In this document: piece by piece, positions 1 through 9,898 of the stretch
How the letters are laid out: each line of letters starts with the position of its first letter
Position numbering within the stretch: position 1 is the stretch's first letter
Assembly (NCBI RefSeq): GCF_963676855.1
Contig: NZ_OY781460.1
Location: 2,523,501-2,587,500 of the forward strand
From: an uncultured Anaeromusa sp.
GTDB lineage: Bacteria > Bacillota > Negativicutes > Anaeromusales > Anaeromusaceae
Length of the DNA stretch: 64,000 nt
Reading direction: 5' to 3'
Notes under the pieces: generated by a model
Seen by the model: only the letters and a program-made list of their open reading frames with translations
Told to the model about the DNA's origin: nothing
Database searches by the model: none
Made by a program: the position numbers and the translations under genes

Positions 1-76
1 ACGTCAACCACCGCTATCATAAAATGAATCTTTCTATTTGCCTATTCTACACAATCAGTGAATTTCCTTTCTTTTT

Positions 77-1333
77 TTAAGAAAAAGAAAGACCTTTATC
101 TTCCAATTCTTGTGCAGCACCCATACACGCTAAAACTGCATGCTCAAAAGTAAGACCGCCTTGAAGATAAACAGCATATGGTTCGCGCATTGGCGCATCG
201 GCGCTTAATTCAATTGAAGCCCCTTGTACAAAGGTTCCCGCTGCCATAATCACCGCGTCCTCATAGCCCGGCATACCGCTTGGCTCTGGCCTCACATGTG
301 CGTCAACCGGTGAATATTTTTGAATCCCCTGGCAAAAGGCCACGATCCTCTCTGGCGTCCCCAAGGTAATCGCTTGGATAATATCGCCTCGCTGCACCGC
401 CCAGTGTGGCAACGTTTCATAACCTAAACACTCAAAAAAAGCAGCGGCAAAAATAGCTCCTTTTACCGCTTGAGCTGTTGTATGAGGCGCTACAAACAGC
501 CCCTGGTACAACAAGCGATTACCTCCCAACGAGGCTCCCAACTCCGCCCCGATACCTGGCGCAGTCAAGCGAAAAGCAGCCAATTCCACTAAATCCTTCC
601 GGCCTGCAATATACCCCCCTGTCGGTGCCAACCCGCCGCCAGGATTTTTAATTAACGAGCCGGCCATGATGTCAGCGCCAACGGCTGTTGGCTCCTGTAC
701 CTCCACAAACTCGCCATAGCAATTATCAACAAAGCAGATACATTCTGGAGCAATGGCCTTTACCGCCGCGCAGGTAGCGGCAATTTCAGCCACCGTCAAT
801 GTTGCCCGCAAACTATAGCCTCGCGAACGCTGAATCAGCACCATTTTAGTCTTAGGCTGTATATAGGCCGACAGATGCGCCAAGTCAATACCTCCGCTGG
901 GCATAGGCATTTCCCGATAGGATACGCCAAATTCCTTCAAAGAGCCCGGAACTTCACGAGTATGTCCAATAACGCTTTGCATTGTATCATATGGCGCCCC
1001 TGTCAAGGAAACCAGCTCGTCGCCAGGACGCAAAACCCCGAATAAAACAGTAGCCAACGCATGCGTGCCGGAAACAAACTGCGTCCGTACCAACGCCGCT
1101 TCTGCTCCGCACAAGGTCGCCCAAGTCTCTTCCAGGGTTTCTCGCCCTGCATCGTTATAGGCATAGCCGCTTGTCGCCCGAAAATGATAATCCGAAACTC
1201 GGTGACGGCGGAAGGCGTCCAGTACTCTCAAGGTATTAGTTTCAGCTATCTGCTCCACGTCTTTCGCCATAGACGTCATCTGTTGCAGCGCCTTTTCCCG
1301 CGCTGCTTGAATTTTAGCACTAAATCGATTCAA
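77..1333 (-). CDS. Methionine gamma-lyase family PLP enzyme (aluminium-resistance/YnbB-like)
   Basis: This 418-residue protein belongs to the PLP-dependent Met_gamma_lyase family (YnbB or 'aluminium resistance protein' in Bacillus), a fold-type I aminotransferase-like cystathionine/methionine lyase group whose true substrate is mostly untested. The cofactor lysine is probably K229 in SLIKNPGGG, with the PLP-nitrogen aspartate at D203 in FVDNCYGE. The start is TTG: it overlaps the hflX stop codon (ATTGA), and a GAGG element lies about 10 nt upstream. It is the last gene of the miaB-mutS-mutL-miaA-hfq-hflX operon, and the hflX/ynbB neighbourhood is shared with Bacillus. Family assignment is firm; the in vivo reaction is not known. 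Confidence 0.85.
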   Translation of the reverse strand: MNRFSAKIQAAREKALQQMTSMAKDVEQIAETNTLRVLDAFRRHRVSDYHFRATSGYAYNDAGRETLEETWATLCGAEAALVRTQFVSGTHALATVLFGVLRPGDELVSLTGAPYDTMQSVIGHTREVPGSLKEFGVSYREMPMPSGGIDLAHLSAYIQPKTKMVLIQRSRGYSLRATLTVAEIAATCAAVKAIAPECICFVDNCYGEFVEVQEPTAVGADIMAGSLIKNPGGGLAPTGGYIAGRKDLVELAAFRLTAPGIGAELGASLGGNRLLYQGLFVAPHTTAQAVKGAIFAAAFFECLGYETLPHWAVQRGDIIQAITLGTPERIVAFCQGIQKYSPVDAHVRPEPSGMPGYEDAVIMAAGTFVQGASIELSADAPMREPYAVYLQGGLTFEHAVLACMGAAQELEDKGLSFS

Positions 1334-3156
1334 TCTGTCTGTTCCTCACTCTCATTCGCTGTTCCTTCGGCAATGCAATATTGACGCCAAAATGGCTCCG
1401 CCCATAAAGGAATCTCCGCCAAAACAAGAATGCCTTCTGGCGCATATTCGCAAGCAGTAACCTTGCCATCTTCATGCAGCTTGTGTAGCAGGCCACTTTG
1501 CGCGTACGGCAAACACAGTTCACGCCGCACACTGCGCCGTTTTACCTTGGCGGCCACGGCCAAGAGCAGCTCCTCTAACCCTGTTTTTTGCAGTGCTGAA
1601 ACCAAAAACGCGTCGCCGCGCCGCAAAAGGCGCTCGACTACCTCCGGCTCTCCCGCTTCCATACGATCCGCTTTGTTGAAAACAAGCAGCATAGGCTTTT
1701 CGGCAACCTTCAACTCCTTGAGCACTTCGTAAACGGCCTGTTCTTGTGCTTCTCGCTGCAAATGACTGGCATCCACCACATGAAGTAATAAATCGGCTTC
1801 CACTACTTCCTCTAAAGTGGCGCGAAAAGCTGCGACCAACTGATGCGGCAGTTTTTGAATAAAGCCGACGGTATCGGAAAAAAGGATCGTTTCACCATCA
1901 GGCAGCGTTACACTGCGCGTCGTCGGATCTAAAGTAGCAAACAACTTATCCTCCGCCAACACCCCTGCATCTGTTAAAGCATTCAGCAACGTAGATTTAC
2001 CTGCATTGGTATAGCCTACTAAGGCGATCAGCGGCACTTCGTTATCCTTACGCCGCTGACGCTGCTGCTGGCGTTGTTGCAATACCAGCGCTAACTCTCT
2101 TTCGATATCGTTGATACGCGTCCTCACCCGCCGGCGGTCTACTTCCAGCTTAGTTTCGCCTGGGCCGCGCGTACCGATGCCGCCTCCCAGCCGCGACAGT
2201 TCCGTCCCCTTGCCGCTAAGCCTAGGCAGGCGGTATCGCATTTGTGCAAGCTCTACTTGCAGCTTGCCTTCTCTAGAATGAGCACGTTGAGCGAAAATAT
2301 CCAAAATCAGCGCTGTACGGTCAATGATTTTAACGCCAAGAGACAGCTCCAAATTACGCTGTTGCACCGGCGTCAGCTCGTCATCAAAGATGATGACATT
2401 CGCATCCATCTGCTGCCGCAGCAAAGCTAATTCTCTGACCTTTCCTTGACCGATAAACAATGCCGCATCCGGCCGGTCCCTTTTTTGACGGATAATGCCC
2501 TTTACTTCCACGCCAGCGGTCTCCGCCAACTGTGCCAATTCTTGCAGAGAAGCATCCAAATCCCAACCATTGCTTCCAATTTCCAAGCCGACCAACAAGG
2601 CTTGCTCCGTTTCCTCCATGACATGCCCTGAGGCTGTCTGCTGGGCTAACAGGCGTTCTAGCTGCACAATCCAGCGAGCAAAAGGCAAGGTCGTTATTTG
2701 CTCTAAAGAAACCGGACCTTCTTCTTGCCATTCATCTTCACCGATTAAAAAAGCCAACATGCACAACACGGTGTCCGTTTGCGGCGCAGCTAGAGAAATC
2801 ATCACATCAAAGCGCAGATCCCGCAGCGAACTGAGATCAGCTGCACTAAGGCGGCAATCGCCTCCCGGGTGCGTATGGATACATCTAATACCGGAAAGCC
2901 GTTGTTGACCGCGTCGGCCGCGCACCTCCGGCAGATCTACCGTGTAGGAATCACCCAAAGATACCGCCACAACCCGCCCGCGACGATTGCAATAAATGGC
3001 AACCTCGCGGTTCAGCAATTGACTAAGCCGCAGCATCTGTTCTGCTATTTCCTTGCTGATTATCTGGTCGGACGGCACCGCCAACTCATATAACTCTTCA
3101 AGCTGGGCCAGCAGGGATTTGCGCACTCCCTCGACATCCCCCAATACCTTTGCCAC
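1330..3156 (-). CDS. hflX: GTPase HflX with N-terminal JAMM/RadC-like extension
   Basis: HflX is a ribosome-binding GTPase that splits stalled or hibernating 70S ribosomes. The GTPase signatures are all present: P-loop GYTNAGKS at 381-388, DTVG at 428-431 and NKAD at 494-497. The HflX-specific N-terminal domain and glycine-rich linker ([11 protein letters not shown], about 324-334) precede them. At 608 residues it is about 180 longer than the E. coli and B. subtilis proteins. The extra N-terminus carries E51, H94-T-H96, S104 and D107, which match the JAMM pattern HxH-x7-SxxD plus an upstream Glu, as in RadC. The start is GTG with a GGGAAGG site just upstream. It sits between hfq and the PLP-enzyme gene, overlapping the latter by 4 bp. 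Confidence 0.95.
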   Translation of the reverse strand: MAKVLGDVEGVRKSLLAQLEELYELAVPSDQIISKEIAEQMLRLSQLLNREVAIYCNRRGRVVAVSLGDSYTVDLPEVRGRRGQQRLSGIRCIHTHPGGDCRLSAADLSSLRDLRFDVMISLAAPQTDTVLCMLAFLIGEDEWQEEGPVSLEQITTLPFARWIVQLERLLAQQTASGHVMEETEQALLVGLEIGSNGWDLDASLQELAQLAETAGVEVKGIIRQKRDRPDAALFIGQGKVRELALLRQQMDANVIIFDDELTPVQQRNLELSLGVKIIDRTALILDIFAQRAHSREGKLQVELAQMRYRLPRLSGKGTELSRLGGGIGTRGPGETKLEVDRRRVRTRINDIERELALVLQQRQQQRQRRKDNEVPLIALVGYTNAGKSTLLNALTDAGVLAEDKLFATLDPTTRSVTLPDGETILFSDTVGFIQKLPHQLVAAFRATLEEVVEADLLLHVVDASHLQREAQEQAVYEVLKELKVAEKPMLLVFNKADRMEAGEPEVVERLLRRGDAFLVSALQKTGLEELLLAVAAKVKRRSVRRELCLPYAQSGLLHKLHEDGKVTACEYAPEGILVLAEIPLWAEPFWRQYCIAEGTANESEEQTD

Positions 3157-3203
3157 GCCTTCCCACCATCCTTTCCGGTTAAAAGACGCTTATGAAACCA
3201 CGG

Positions 3204-3473
3204 CTATTCTATAGCATTCGCGTTTCCCGTCGTCTCCCTCTGCTTTTCCACAAAACCATGCTGAAAGGATCTGAATGGAGTAATGGTAGAAATAGCATGC
3301 TTGTAAACCAGCTGCTGCTTTCCATCACTATCTAAAATAACGGTAAAATTGTCAAATCCTTTAACAAGGCCTCTTAATTGAAAACCATTAACCAAGTAAA
3401 TGGTTACAGGATTATTTTCCTTCCGTACCTGATTTAAAAAACTGTCTTGCAGGTTCATCGGCTTTGCAAGCAT
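3204..3473 (-). CDS. hfq: RNA chaperone Hfq
   Basis: Hfq is the hexameric Sm-like RNA chaperone that binds small RNAs and A/U-rich mRNA. The 89-residue product has the Sm1 motif ([19 protein letters not shown]) and the Sm2 signature YKHAISTI, with only a short tail, as in other Bacillota. I chose the internal ATG at 3473 because a GGGGGAG ribosome site lies about 7 nt upstream; the longer frame to 3506 lacks one and would add residues foreign to the family. The miaA-hfq-hflX order is the same as in E. coli and in many Bacillota. Confidence 0.97.
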   Translation of the reverse strand: MLAKPMNLQDSFLNQVRKENNPVTIYLVNGFQLRGLVKGFDNFTVILDSDGKQQLVYKHAISTITPFRSFQHGFVEKQRETTGNANAIE

Positions 3474-3561
3474 TGCAACTCCCCCTTTTTCTCTCTGTAG
3501 AACCATTGCTGCATCTGTACCTTCGGCGCAACAGCGGTTCCATAACTTATATTAATTCGCC

Positions 3562-4506
3562 TTAACTGCAACGACTTCCTGTTTTCTCCCAAAATTGGAC
3601 TAGAGAAAATACTTCTTCCCTCCAGCTTTCCCGACCAACATCAAACCATTGCACATAAGGCATGCGTTTAAACCAGGTAAACTGCCTTTTAGCAAAATGA
3701 CGGGTGTTTTTTTGCATGATTGCCACCGCATCCGTCAAAGAGCATTGGCCTTGCAAATAGGAAGACATTTCTTTATAACCGATACCCTGCATAGCCTGAC
3801 AGGCAGGGTCCACGCATGTTGCCATCAACTTTTTGACTTCCTCTTCCAAGCCCGCAGCTACCATGTGCTCCACTCGTTGCTCAATGCGCCGATACAGAGC
3901 CGCTCGCTCCATAGTCAGCCCCACAACCAAAGCCTGATCCAACCAATGACTTGTAGAACCTGCTTTTTTCTCTGCACTCAGTGACTCTCCGCCCTGACGC
4001 GCTACCTCCAGTGCCCTAATGACACGCCGCAAATTATTGGGATGCAGTTTTACCGCACTGGGTGGATCCGCCTTTTGAAGCAGTCTATGGACTGCTTCAT
4101 TTCCCTCTTTTTGCGCCAACGCCTCCATCTCCGCTCGAAAAAGAGCGTCCTCGGCTACTTCGCTAAACACATACCCTTCCAAAAAAGCCTGGACGTAAAG
4201 CCCAGTTCCTCCGGCCAATACAGGCAGACGTCCTCTGGATTGGATATCCTTGACCACCGCCCCCGCCTGTTCGCTAAATCGCACGGCGTCATAAGGTTGG
4301 TTTGGTTCTAAAATATCGATCAAGTGGTGTGGGATCCCCCGACGCTCTTCCTGCGAAGGCTTGGCCGTACCAATATCCATGCCCCGATACACCAGCATAG
4401 AGTCGCCGGAAACAACTTCGCCACCATAACGCAAAGCCAATTCTACCGCCAAATCAGTCTTGCCTACAGCCGTCGGCCCCAGCACCACCAATAAGCGCTC
4501 CTTCAT
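3562..4506 (-). CDS. miaA: tRNA dimethylallyltransferase MiaA
   Basis: MiaA transfers the dimethylallyl group from DMAPP to N6 of A37 in tRNAs reading UNN codons, giving i6A37, the substrate of MiaB encoded in the same operon. The P-loop GPTAVGKTD is at 10-18, followed by the SGDSMLVYRGMDIGTAKP substrate region and the C-terminal KNTRHFAKRQFTWFKR tRNA-binding segment. The start at 4506 is the ATG that overlaps the upstream methyltransferase stop (ATGA), with GGGAG upstream. This gives 314 residues, the usual length; the open frame continues upstream only by accident. Confidence 0.97.
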   Translation of the reverse strand: MKERLLVVLGPTAVGKTDLAVELALRYGGEVVSGDSMLVYRGMDIGTAKPSQEERRGIPHHLIDILEPNQPYDAVRFSEQAGAVVKDIQSRGRLPVLAGGTGLYVQAFLEGYVFSEVAEDALFRAEMEALAQKEGNEAVHRLLQKADPPSAVKLHPNNLRRVIRALEVARQGGESLSAEKKAGSTSHWLDQALVVGLTMERAALYRRIEQRVEHMVAAGLEEEVKKLMATCVDPACQAMQGIGYKEMSSYLQGQCSLTDAVAIMQKNTRHFAKRQFTWFKRMPYVQWFDVGRESWREEVFSLVQFWEKTGSRCS

Positions 4507-5303
4507 ATACCGGCTCCCTTCAAAATTCCATAACGCACTCGACTGTAATGGCCGCCGGAAAAATGATGAATACCCAGCCGTTCCCATTCCGGACTATGCG
4601 CCGCCTCCTTGATTACCACCCGGCGTCGCGCCACCCGGCAAGCCTCCTGCAGTAGTTCCCGGTTTAGCGGTCGGCGATCGGCAATCTGGTGCAACGGCTG
4701 CATGTTCGAGCTTCCTTGCACAGAGTAACGAAACATCGGATCCAAATATACCGCGTCTACCGATCCATTAGGCATGTCTCTTAAAACATCCAGCACATCG
4801 CCACAACGGGTTTCAATTCTCCGCATAGCCGCTTCAAGAGCCGGGCTCTGCCCCACTATATGTTCCAAACCATACGAGGTAATCATCGCCACCCAAGGAG
4901 AGTTTTCCACTCCTAAAATTTTACCTGTCGCACCGACAGCAAGACTCATCAAGACCGCGTCCGCTCCTAAGCCAAGCGTTCCATCCAGCACCGTTTCCCC
5001 CGGCTGCAACGCCAACGCCTGTATTAGCGCGTCCTGACCGTTTCTTTCCCACTGCAAAGCACGCAAGGCCGCCATACTAGGATGGTAAAAGTAGCGCCAG
5101 CCAATCCCCTCAATGACAGGTCCGCCAACGGAAAAAATCACCATTTTTTCTACGCCTTCTTGTTGACGCAGCATTTCTAGCGACAATTCTCCCCTGGTTA
5201 CATACTGTCCCTGCCATTGTTCGGCAAACTTCTTGGCTTCACCCACCAATAAAGTCCCTGCTTTCCGCGCCGTAGTCACTCGCAGTTCATCAATCATGCT
5301 CAA
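4503..5303 (-). CDS. Class I SAM-dependent methyltransferase, RsmJ-like
   Basis: A 266-residue Rossmann methyltransferase. The SAM-binding loop reads DGTLGLGADA (about 106-115) and the catalytic strand reads VYLDPMFRYS, both close to the RsmJ/SAM_MT family (the E. coli protein methylates G1516 of 16S rRNA). The first 90 residues (VTTARKAG, YVTRGELSLEML) are a lineage-specific N-terminal region. Its end overlaps miaA by 4 bp and it follows mutL by 24 bp, so it is cotranscribed with mutL and miaA. The methyltransferase fold is certain; rRNA as substrate is inferred from family resemblance only. Confidence 0.8.
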   Translation of the reverse strand: MSMIDELRVTTARKAGTLLVGEAKKFAEQWQGQYVTRGELSLEMLRQQEGVEKMVIFSVGGPVIEGIGWRYFYHPSMAALRALQWERNGQDALIQALALQPGETVLDGTLGLGADAVLMSLAVGATGKILGVENSPWVAMITSYGLEHIVGQSPALEAAMRRIETRCGDVLDVLRDMPNGSVDAVYLDPMFRYSVQGSSNMQPLHQIADRRPLNRELLQEACRVARRRVVIKEAAHSPEWERLGIHHFSGGHYSRVRYGILKGAGI

Positions 5304-5327
5304 CCAACAGCCCTCTCCAAGCTTCCT

Positions 5328-7298
5328 TTAAGTTCTCTTAAACCAGCGCATCAGCTCTGTCTCACCAAAGCGCACCATCACAGGGCGTCCATGTGGGCAG
5401 CTATAGGGCAACGTCGTTTGTGACAATTGCTCTAAAAGACGCTCCATCTGCCGTTGGTTCAGCTCTTCTCCAGCACGGATGGCCGCATGACATGCCGCCG
5501 TCTCAAATACCATGTGCCGCAGCTGCGCCGCTGTTGGTTGCTGCATTTCGTCTAAGCGCACCAATAGCTCTCGCAGCATTGATTCAGGAGAAGTTCCGGT
5601 CAAATCCGCCGGCATTTCCAGCAGTCTCGCCGTTCCAGGACCCGCCATTTCTAAACGAAAACCAAGGGATGCCAAAGCTTCTCCATGCTGTTCCAAAAGA
5701 AGCTCTTCTTTTTCATCCACCTCAAGATAAATTGGCACCAATAGGGTCTGTCCAGGCATAGCAGCCGCCTCTCGCACAAATTTATCGTAGAGAATACGTT
5801 CATGCGCCGCATGCTGATCTACCAGATACATTTGTTCCTTGTCTTTGGCGACAATGTAGCAAGACAAGACCTGTCCTAAAACCTGCAATGGCTTTGCGGC
5901 CTTTGATTCATTCGAGGCTGTTGCCTGAGCCAAAGAAGCCCTGCTTTCCGCCTGGCTGTCTTCGCGCATCGTCGCGTCCTCAGCCTGTTGGAAAGTCTCT
6001 GTCCTTACCGGTTCAAGCTTCATTTCTGGTTCCATTTTTTCAAAGGATGACGCCACTGCCGCCGCTTCAAGAGGCGGCGTCTCATAGACCGGTATGCTTT
6101 CCGCCGCGGCGACCAGACGCTGCCGCTCCGCAAGAGGCTTAAAGATAGGACGGTGCGGCTCCGGCAGAGGCGCTGGCTGCGCCGGCCTCTCTTGCTCCAA
6201 CTGTGCCGCCACCATCTTATTTTGTGGGGGTTGAAAATCAAAAGATTGCAACTCTTCTTTGGGACGAGGCGCAACAAGAGGAGCCGCCTGGCGCAGTTGC
6301 TCTGGTGCCGGCCTGGTCAGGCAGATAGCTACCGCCTTATAGACGGCACGAAAAACATCCTGCTCGTTTTTAAACTTCACTTCGCTTTTTTGCGGATGCA
6401 CGTTAACGTCAATATCTTCCGCTGGCACGTCAATGCGAATAACCGCCAAGGGAAAGCCCGTCTTGGGAAGCACTGAATGATAGGCATTATCCAAAGCCTT
6501 GCTCAAGGCGCGACTCTGTACTACCCTGCCATTAACCAAAAAAGTTTGCCATTGCCGACTGCTGCGCAAAAGAGTTGGCTGTCCTAAAAAGCCCTGCAGG
6601 CTGATTCCCTCTTGGGCGTGGGTCAGCTCTAAGAGCCCCGCGCCTGCCTCCTTACCGTACAGAGAAGCAATCACATCTTCTAAGCGCCCGCTGCCATTTG
6701 TGCTAAGAACCAAACGTTGATTATTAATCAGACGAAAGGCCACTTCCGGGTGCGACAAGGCAAGGCGCGTTATAATATCGTGAATTTGAGAACTCTCAGT
6801 AGCAGGCTTCTTTAAAAATTTGAGGCGGGCCGGAAGATTAAAGAAAATATCCCGTACTAAAATAGTTGTGCCCACGCCGCCTCCCGCTTCGGTCACTTCC
6901 AGCGTTTGGCTTCCCTCCATGACAATTTGCGTCGCCAAGGCGTCTTCTTGCCGCCTCGTAGTCAGTGTAAAGCGTGAAACCGAGGCAATACTCGGCAGAG
7001 CTTCGCCACGAAACCCCAAGCTGGCGATATGGTATAAATCATCAGCGCTGCGTATTTTACTGGTAGCATGACGCAGCATAGCCGTCTGCGCATCCTTGGC
7101 ACTCATACCCCAGCCGTCATCGCTAATGCGAATGCTTTCACAGCCTCCGCCTACAATCTCCACCTCTACATTACTACTGGCGGCGTCAATGGCGTTTTCC
7201 ACCAGTTCTTTAACTACCGATGCTGGCCGTTCCACTACCTCTCCAGCGGCGATTTGGTTTGCTGTATGCGTGTCTAATACCTGTACAATATCTTCCAT
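5328..7298 (-). CDS. mutL: DNA mismatch repair protein MutL (endonuclease type)
   Basis: MutL couples MutS mismatch recognition to strand incision. The N-terminal GHKL ATPase domain carries ENAIDA, DDGWGM and GFRGEALPSI. After a variable Pro/Glu-rich linker (about 330-470), the C-terminal domain holds the metal-binding endonuclease motif DQHAAHERILYD, together with ACHAAIRAG and CPHGRP. This is therefore the nicking MutL of organisms without MutH. The last residue of the DQHA(X)2E(X)4E motif is Asp rather than Glu, a conservative change. It starts 2 bp after mutS ends. Confidence 0.97.
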   Translation of the reverse strand: MEDIVQVLDTHTANQIAAGEVVERPASVVKELVENAIDAASSNVEVEIVGGGCESIRISDDGWGMSAKDAQTAMLRHATSKIRSADDLYHIASLGFRGEALPSIASVSRFTLTTRRQEDALATQIVMEGSQTLEVTEAGGGVGTTILVRDIFFNLPARLKFLKKPATESSQIHDIITRLALSHPEVAFRLINNQRLVLSTNGSGRLEDVIASLYGKEAGAGLLELTHAQEGISLQGFLGQPTLLRSSRQWQTFLVNGRVVQSRALSKALDNAYHSVLPKTGFPLAVIRIDVPAEDIDVNVHPQKSEVKFKNEQDVFRAVYKAVAICLTRPAPEQLRQAAPLVAPRPKEELQSFDFQPPQNKMVAAQLEQERPAQPAPLPEPHRPIFKPLAERQRLVAAAESIPVYETPPLEAAAVASSFEKMEPEMKLEPVRTETFQQAEDATMREDSQAESRASLAQATASNESKAAKPLQVLGQVLSCYIVAKDKEQMYLVDQHAAHERILYDKFVREAAAMPGQTLLVPIYLEVDEKEELLLEQHGEALASLGFRLEMAGPGTARLLEMPADLTGTSPESMLRELLVRLDEMQQPTAAQLRHMVFETAACHAAIRAGEELNQRQMERLLEQLSQTTLPYSCPHGRPVMVRFGETELMRWFKRT

Positions 7299-7300
7299 GC

Positions 7301-9880
7301 TTAGCGCCCCATTTCTTCCTTAGCTTGATTTTGCAAGCGAAACAACGTATTCAACGCTTCAATGGGCGTCAGGCTCATTACATCCAACGCTAAAAGCTCT
7401 TCGGTCAAAGCACTGCCGAACAAGGTAAGAGGCGGCTCTTCTTTTTTCACTGCCGGCGCAGTTGTTTCTCTAACATTGCAGGTTTCCAGGTCGGCCAATA
7501 CTTCTTTTGCCCGCTGGATGACCTTAGACGGCAGCCCTGCTAATTGCGCCACGTGGATACCGTAGCTTTTGTCAGCTCCGCCCGGCACAATGCGCCGCAG
7601 AAAAACAACATTATTTCCTTTTTCCCTCACCGCCACCGAGTAGTTGCGAATGCCGCTCCAAGCGTTCTCCAGTTCTGTCAGTTCATGATAGTGCGTAGCA
7701 AAAAGCGTTTTGCAACCAATCTGTTTTTTGATGTATTCCACTACCGCCCTGGCAATGCTCATACCGTCGAACGTACTGGTTCCCCGGCCAATTTCATCAA
7801 GAATGACCAAGCTGTTTTTCGTAGCGTGACGCACAATGGCGGCCACTTCATTCATTTCCATCATAAAGGTGCTTTGACCGGTTGCCAAATCATCACTGGC
7901 GCCAACCCGGGTAAAAATCCGATCTACCGGCGAAACAACGGCGCTGCGTACAGGCAAAAAGCTACCAGCCTGCGCCATAAGCACCAATAGGGCCACTTGG
8001 CGCATGTACGTAGATTTTCCCGCCATGTTCGGGCCGGTAATAACCATAACGTCTTCCACGCCTGGAAAAAGCTGCGTATCATTAGGCACAAACAGTTCGC
8101 CCTTGAGGAGCCGCTCGACAACCGGATGCCTGCCATCTTGGATTTGAATGCTGCCGTTTTCTTCAAGGCGGGGACGCACGTATTGATGGCGGACCGCAGC
8201 GTCAGCAAAACTGTTCAGTACATCCAACACAGCTACGCGCCGCGCCGTTGACTGCAGCCCGCAAAGCTCTTCTTTTACCCTGTCCCGCAACCGGCAGAAC
8301 AGATGGTATTCCAGCTGAACAATGCGCTCTTGGGCACCCAGAATTTTAGTTTCAAACTCCTTTAATTCTGGCGTGATATACCGTTCGGCATTAGCCAAAG
8401 TCTGTTTGCGCTGAAAATAAGCAGGCACCGCAGAAGTGTTCGCGTGAGTAACCTCCAGATAGTAGCCAAACACCTTATTATAGCCAATCTTCAACGAACG
8501 AATGCCTGTCTTTTCTTTCTCCGAACGCTCAAATTCCTCGACCCAGCATTTGCTATCCCGGGCCACTTCTCGCAGTTCGTCCAGCTCACTGTCATAACCG
8601 TTGCGAATCATGCCGCCTTCACGCACTGAAACAGGCGGCGACTCTACAAAAGCCGTCCCAATCTCTTGAGCCAGTTCCGCATGACTTTCCCAGGTCGCAT
8701 ATAGCTCTCGCAACAGCGGACTTTGCGCCTGGGCAAGCACGTCCCGCAACGCCGGCAATTGAGCCAGTGACTGGGACAAAGACACTAGATCTCTGGCATT
8801 GGCAGTCCCCAGCTCCACCCTGGTAACAATGCGCTCAAAATCATAGATTCCTTCCAGCGCCGCTACCAGCTCTTGCCGCAGCAGTGGCGCGCCAGTCAAT
8901 TCCTCTACCGCCTCATGGCGCTTAGTGATGTCTTTTTTATAGCGCAGCGGCTGCTCCAGCCAGTGTTTCAACAGCCGGCCCCCCATAGCCGTGCGCGTAA
9001 AGTCGAGCACCTGCAACAACGTCGCTTTTCTCCCGCCATCGCGAAGGTTGCGGGTAATCTCTAAATTGCGCAGCGTCGACGCATCCAGCAGAAGATATTG
9101 CTGCTGCGTTTGCTCCGCCAAACGATTGATATGGGCCAAATTGGTTTTAACAGTCTCATGTAAATAGCACAAAAGATGCTCAACTGTTTGACCGGCTTCC
9201 TTATCGTTCGGTTGCTCCTCTGGCGTAAAATGTTGTTTTACAAAAGACGCAGCCTCCGGCGCAAACGCCCGTTGCTCAGGGCGGCAATTCAAGCGATCCT
9301 GAGAAAAATCGTCCAACTCCGTCCAATAGCTTAAATGCCCAGATACAATAATTTCCTTAGGCTGCAAACGATACAAAGCATCCCATAAAAGCGGCTTTTC
9401 CCCCTCACCGTCCATAACGCTCCAAAAACATTCTCCGGTAGACAAATCCGCCGCCGCCAGATACACTCGCCCATTTTCCCCTTCTCGGACAAGAGCCAAA
9501 TAGTGGTTGCTTTTTTCGTTCAAGGACACTTCTCCTAAAAAAGTCCCCGGCGTCACAATGCGCACCACTTCCCGCCGCACTAGGCCTTTGACCTGTTTAG
9601 GATCCTCAACTTGCTCGCAAATGGCTACCTTGTAGCCTTTTTGCACCAACCGCGATAAATAGTTTTCCGCCGCATGATAGGGAATGCCGCACATAGGAAT
9701 GCGTTTTCCTTGTCCGCCTTCCCGCGAAGTCAAGGTGATTTCCAGCTCGCGCGATGCCAGCTCCGCATCTTCAAAAAACATCTCATAAAAATCGCCTAAA
9801 CGAAAAAAAAGGATCTCCTGCGAGTGTCGGCTTTTCACATCCCTATATTGCTCCAGCATCGGCGTATAGGCTGTCGCCAT
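7301..9880 (-). CDS. mutS: DNA mismatch repair protein MutS
   Basis: MutS recognises base mismatches and small loops and recruits MutL. The N-terminal mismatch-binding motif GDFYEMF lies near residue 30 (FFRLGDFYEMFFED), and the C-terminal ABC-type ATPase has Walker A GPNMAGKST near 620, followed by STFMMEM and DEIGRGTSTFDG. The length of 859 residues is typical. The ATG start has an AAAGGGGG ribosome site. It lies 18 bp after miaB and 2 bp before mutL in one operon. Confidence 0.98.
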   Translation of the reverse strand: MATAYTPMLEQYRDVKSRHSQEILFFRLGDFYEMFFEDAELASRELEITLTSREGGQGKRIPMCGIPYHAAENYLSRLVQKGYKVAICEQVEDPKQVKGLVRREVVRIVTPGTFLGEVSLNEKSNHYLALVREGENGRVYLAAADLSTGECFWSVMDGEGEKPLLWDALYRLQPKEIIVSGHLSYWTELDDFSQDRLNCRPEQRAFAPEAASFVKQHFTPEEQPNDKEAGQTVEHLLCYLHETVKTNLAHINRLAEQTQQQYLLLDASTLRNLEITRNLRDGGRKATLLQVLDFTRTAMGGRLLKHWLEQPLRYKKDITKRHEAVEELTGAPLLRQELVAALEGIYDFERIVTRVELGTANARDLVSLSQSLAQLPALRDVLAQAQSPLLRELYATWESHAELAQEIGTAFVESPPVSVREGGMIRNGYDSELDELREVARDSKCWVEEFERSEKEKTGIRSLKIGYNKVFGYYLEVTHANTSAVPAYFQRKQTLANAERYITPELKEFETKILGAQERIVQLEYHLFCRLRDRVKEELCGLQSTARRVAVLDVLNSFADAAVRHQYVRPRLEENGSIQIQDGRHPVVERLLKGELFVPNDTQLFPGVEDVMVITGPNMAGKSTYMRQVALLVLMAQAGSFLPVRSAVVSPVDRIFTRVGASDDLATGQSTFMMEMNEVAAIVRHATKNSLVILDEIGRGTSTFDGMSIARAVVEYIKKQIGCKTLFATHYHELTELENAWSGIRNYSVAVREKGNNVVFLRRIVPGGADKSYGIHVAQLAGLPSKVIQRAKEVLADLETCNVRETTAPAVKKEEPPLTLFGSALTEELLALDVMSLTPIEALNTLFRLQNQAKEEMGR

Positions 9881-9898
9881 AACCGGTTCCCCCTTTGG

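Noticed and set aside
1..76. Possible gene at the left edge
   Set aside because: Only 76 bp downstream of the first gene; no frame, hairpin or promoter is convincing.
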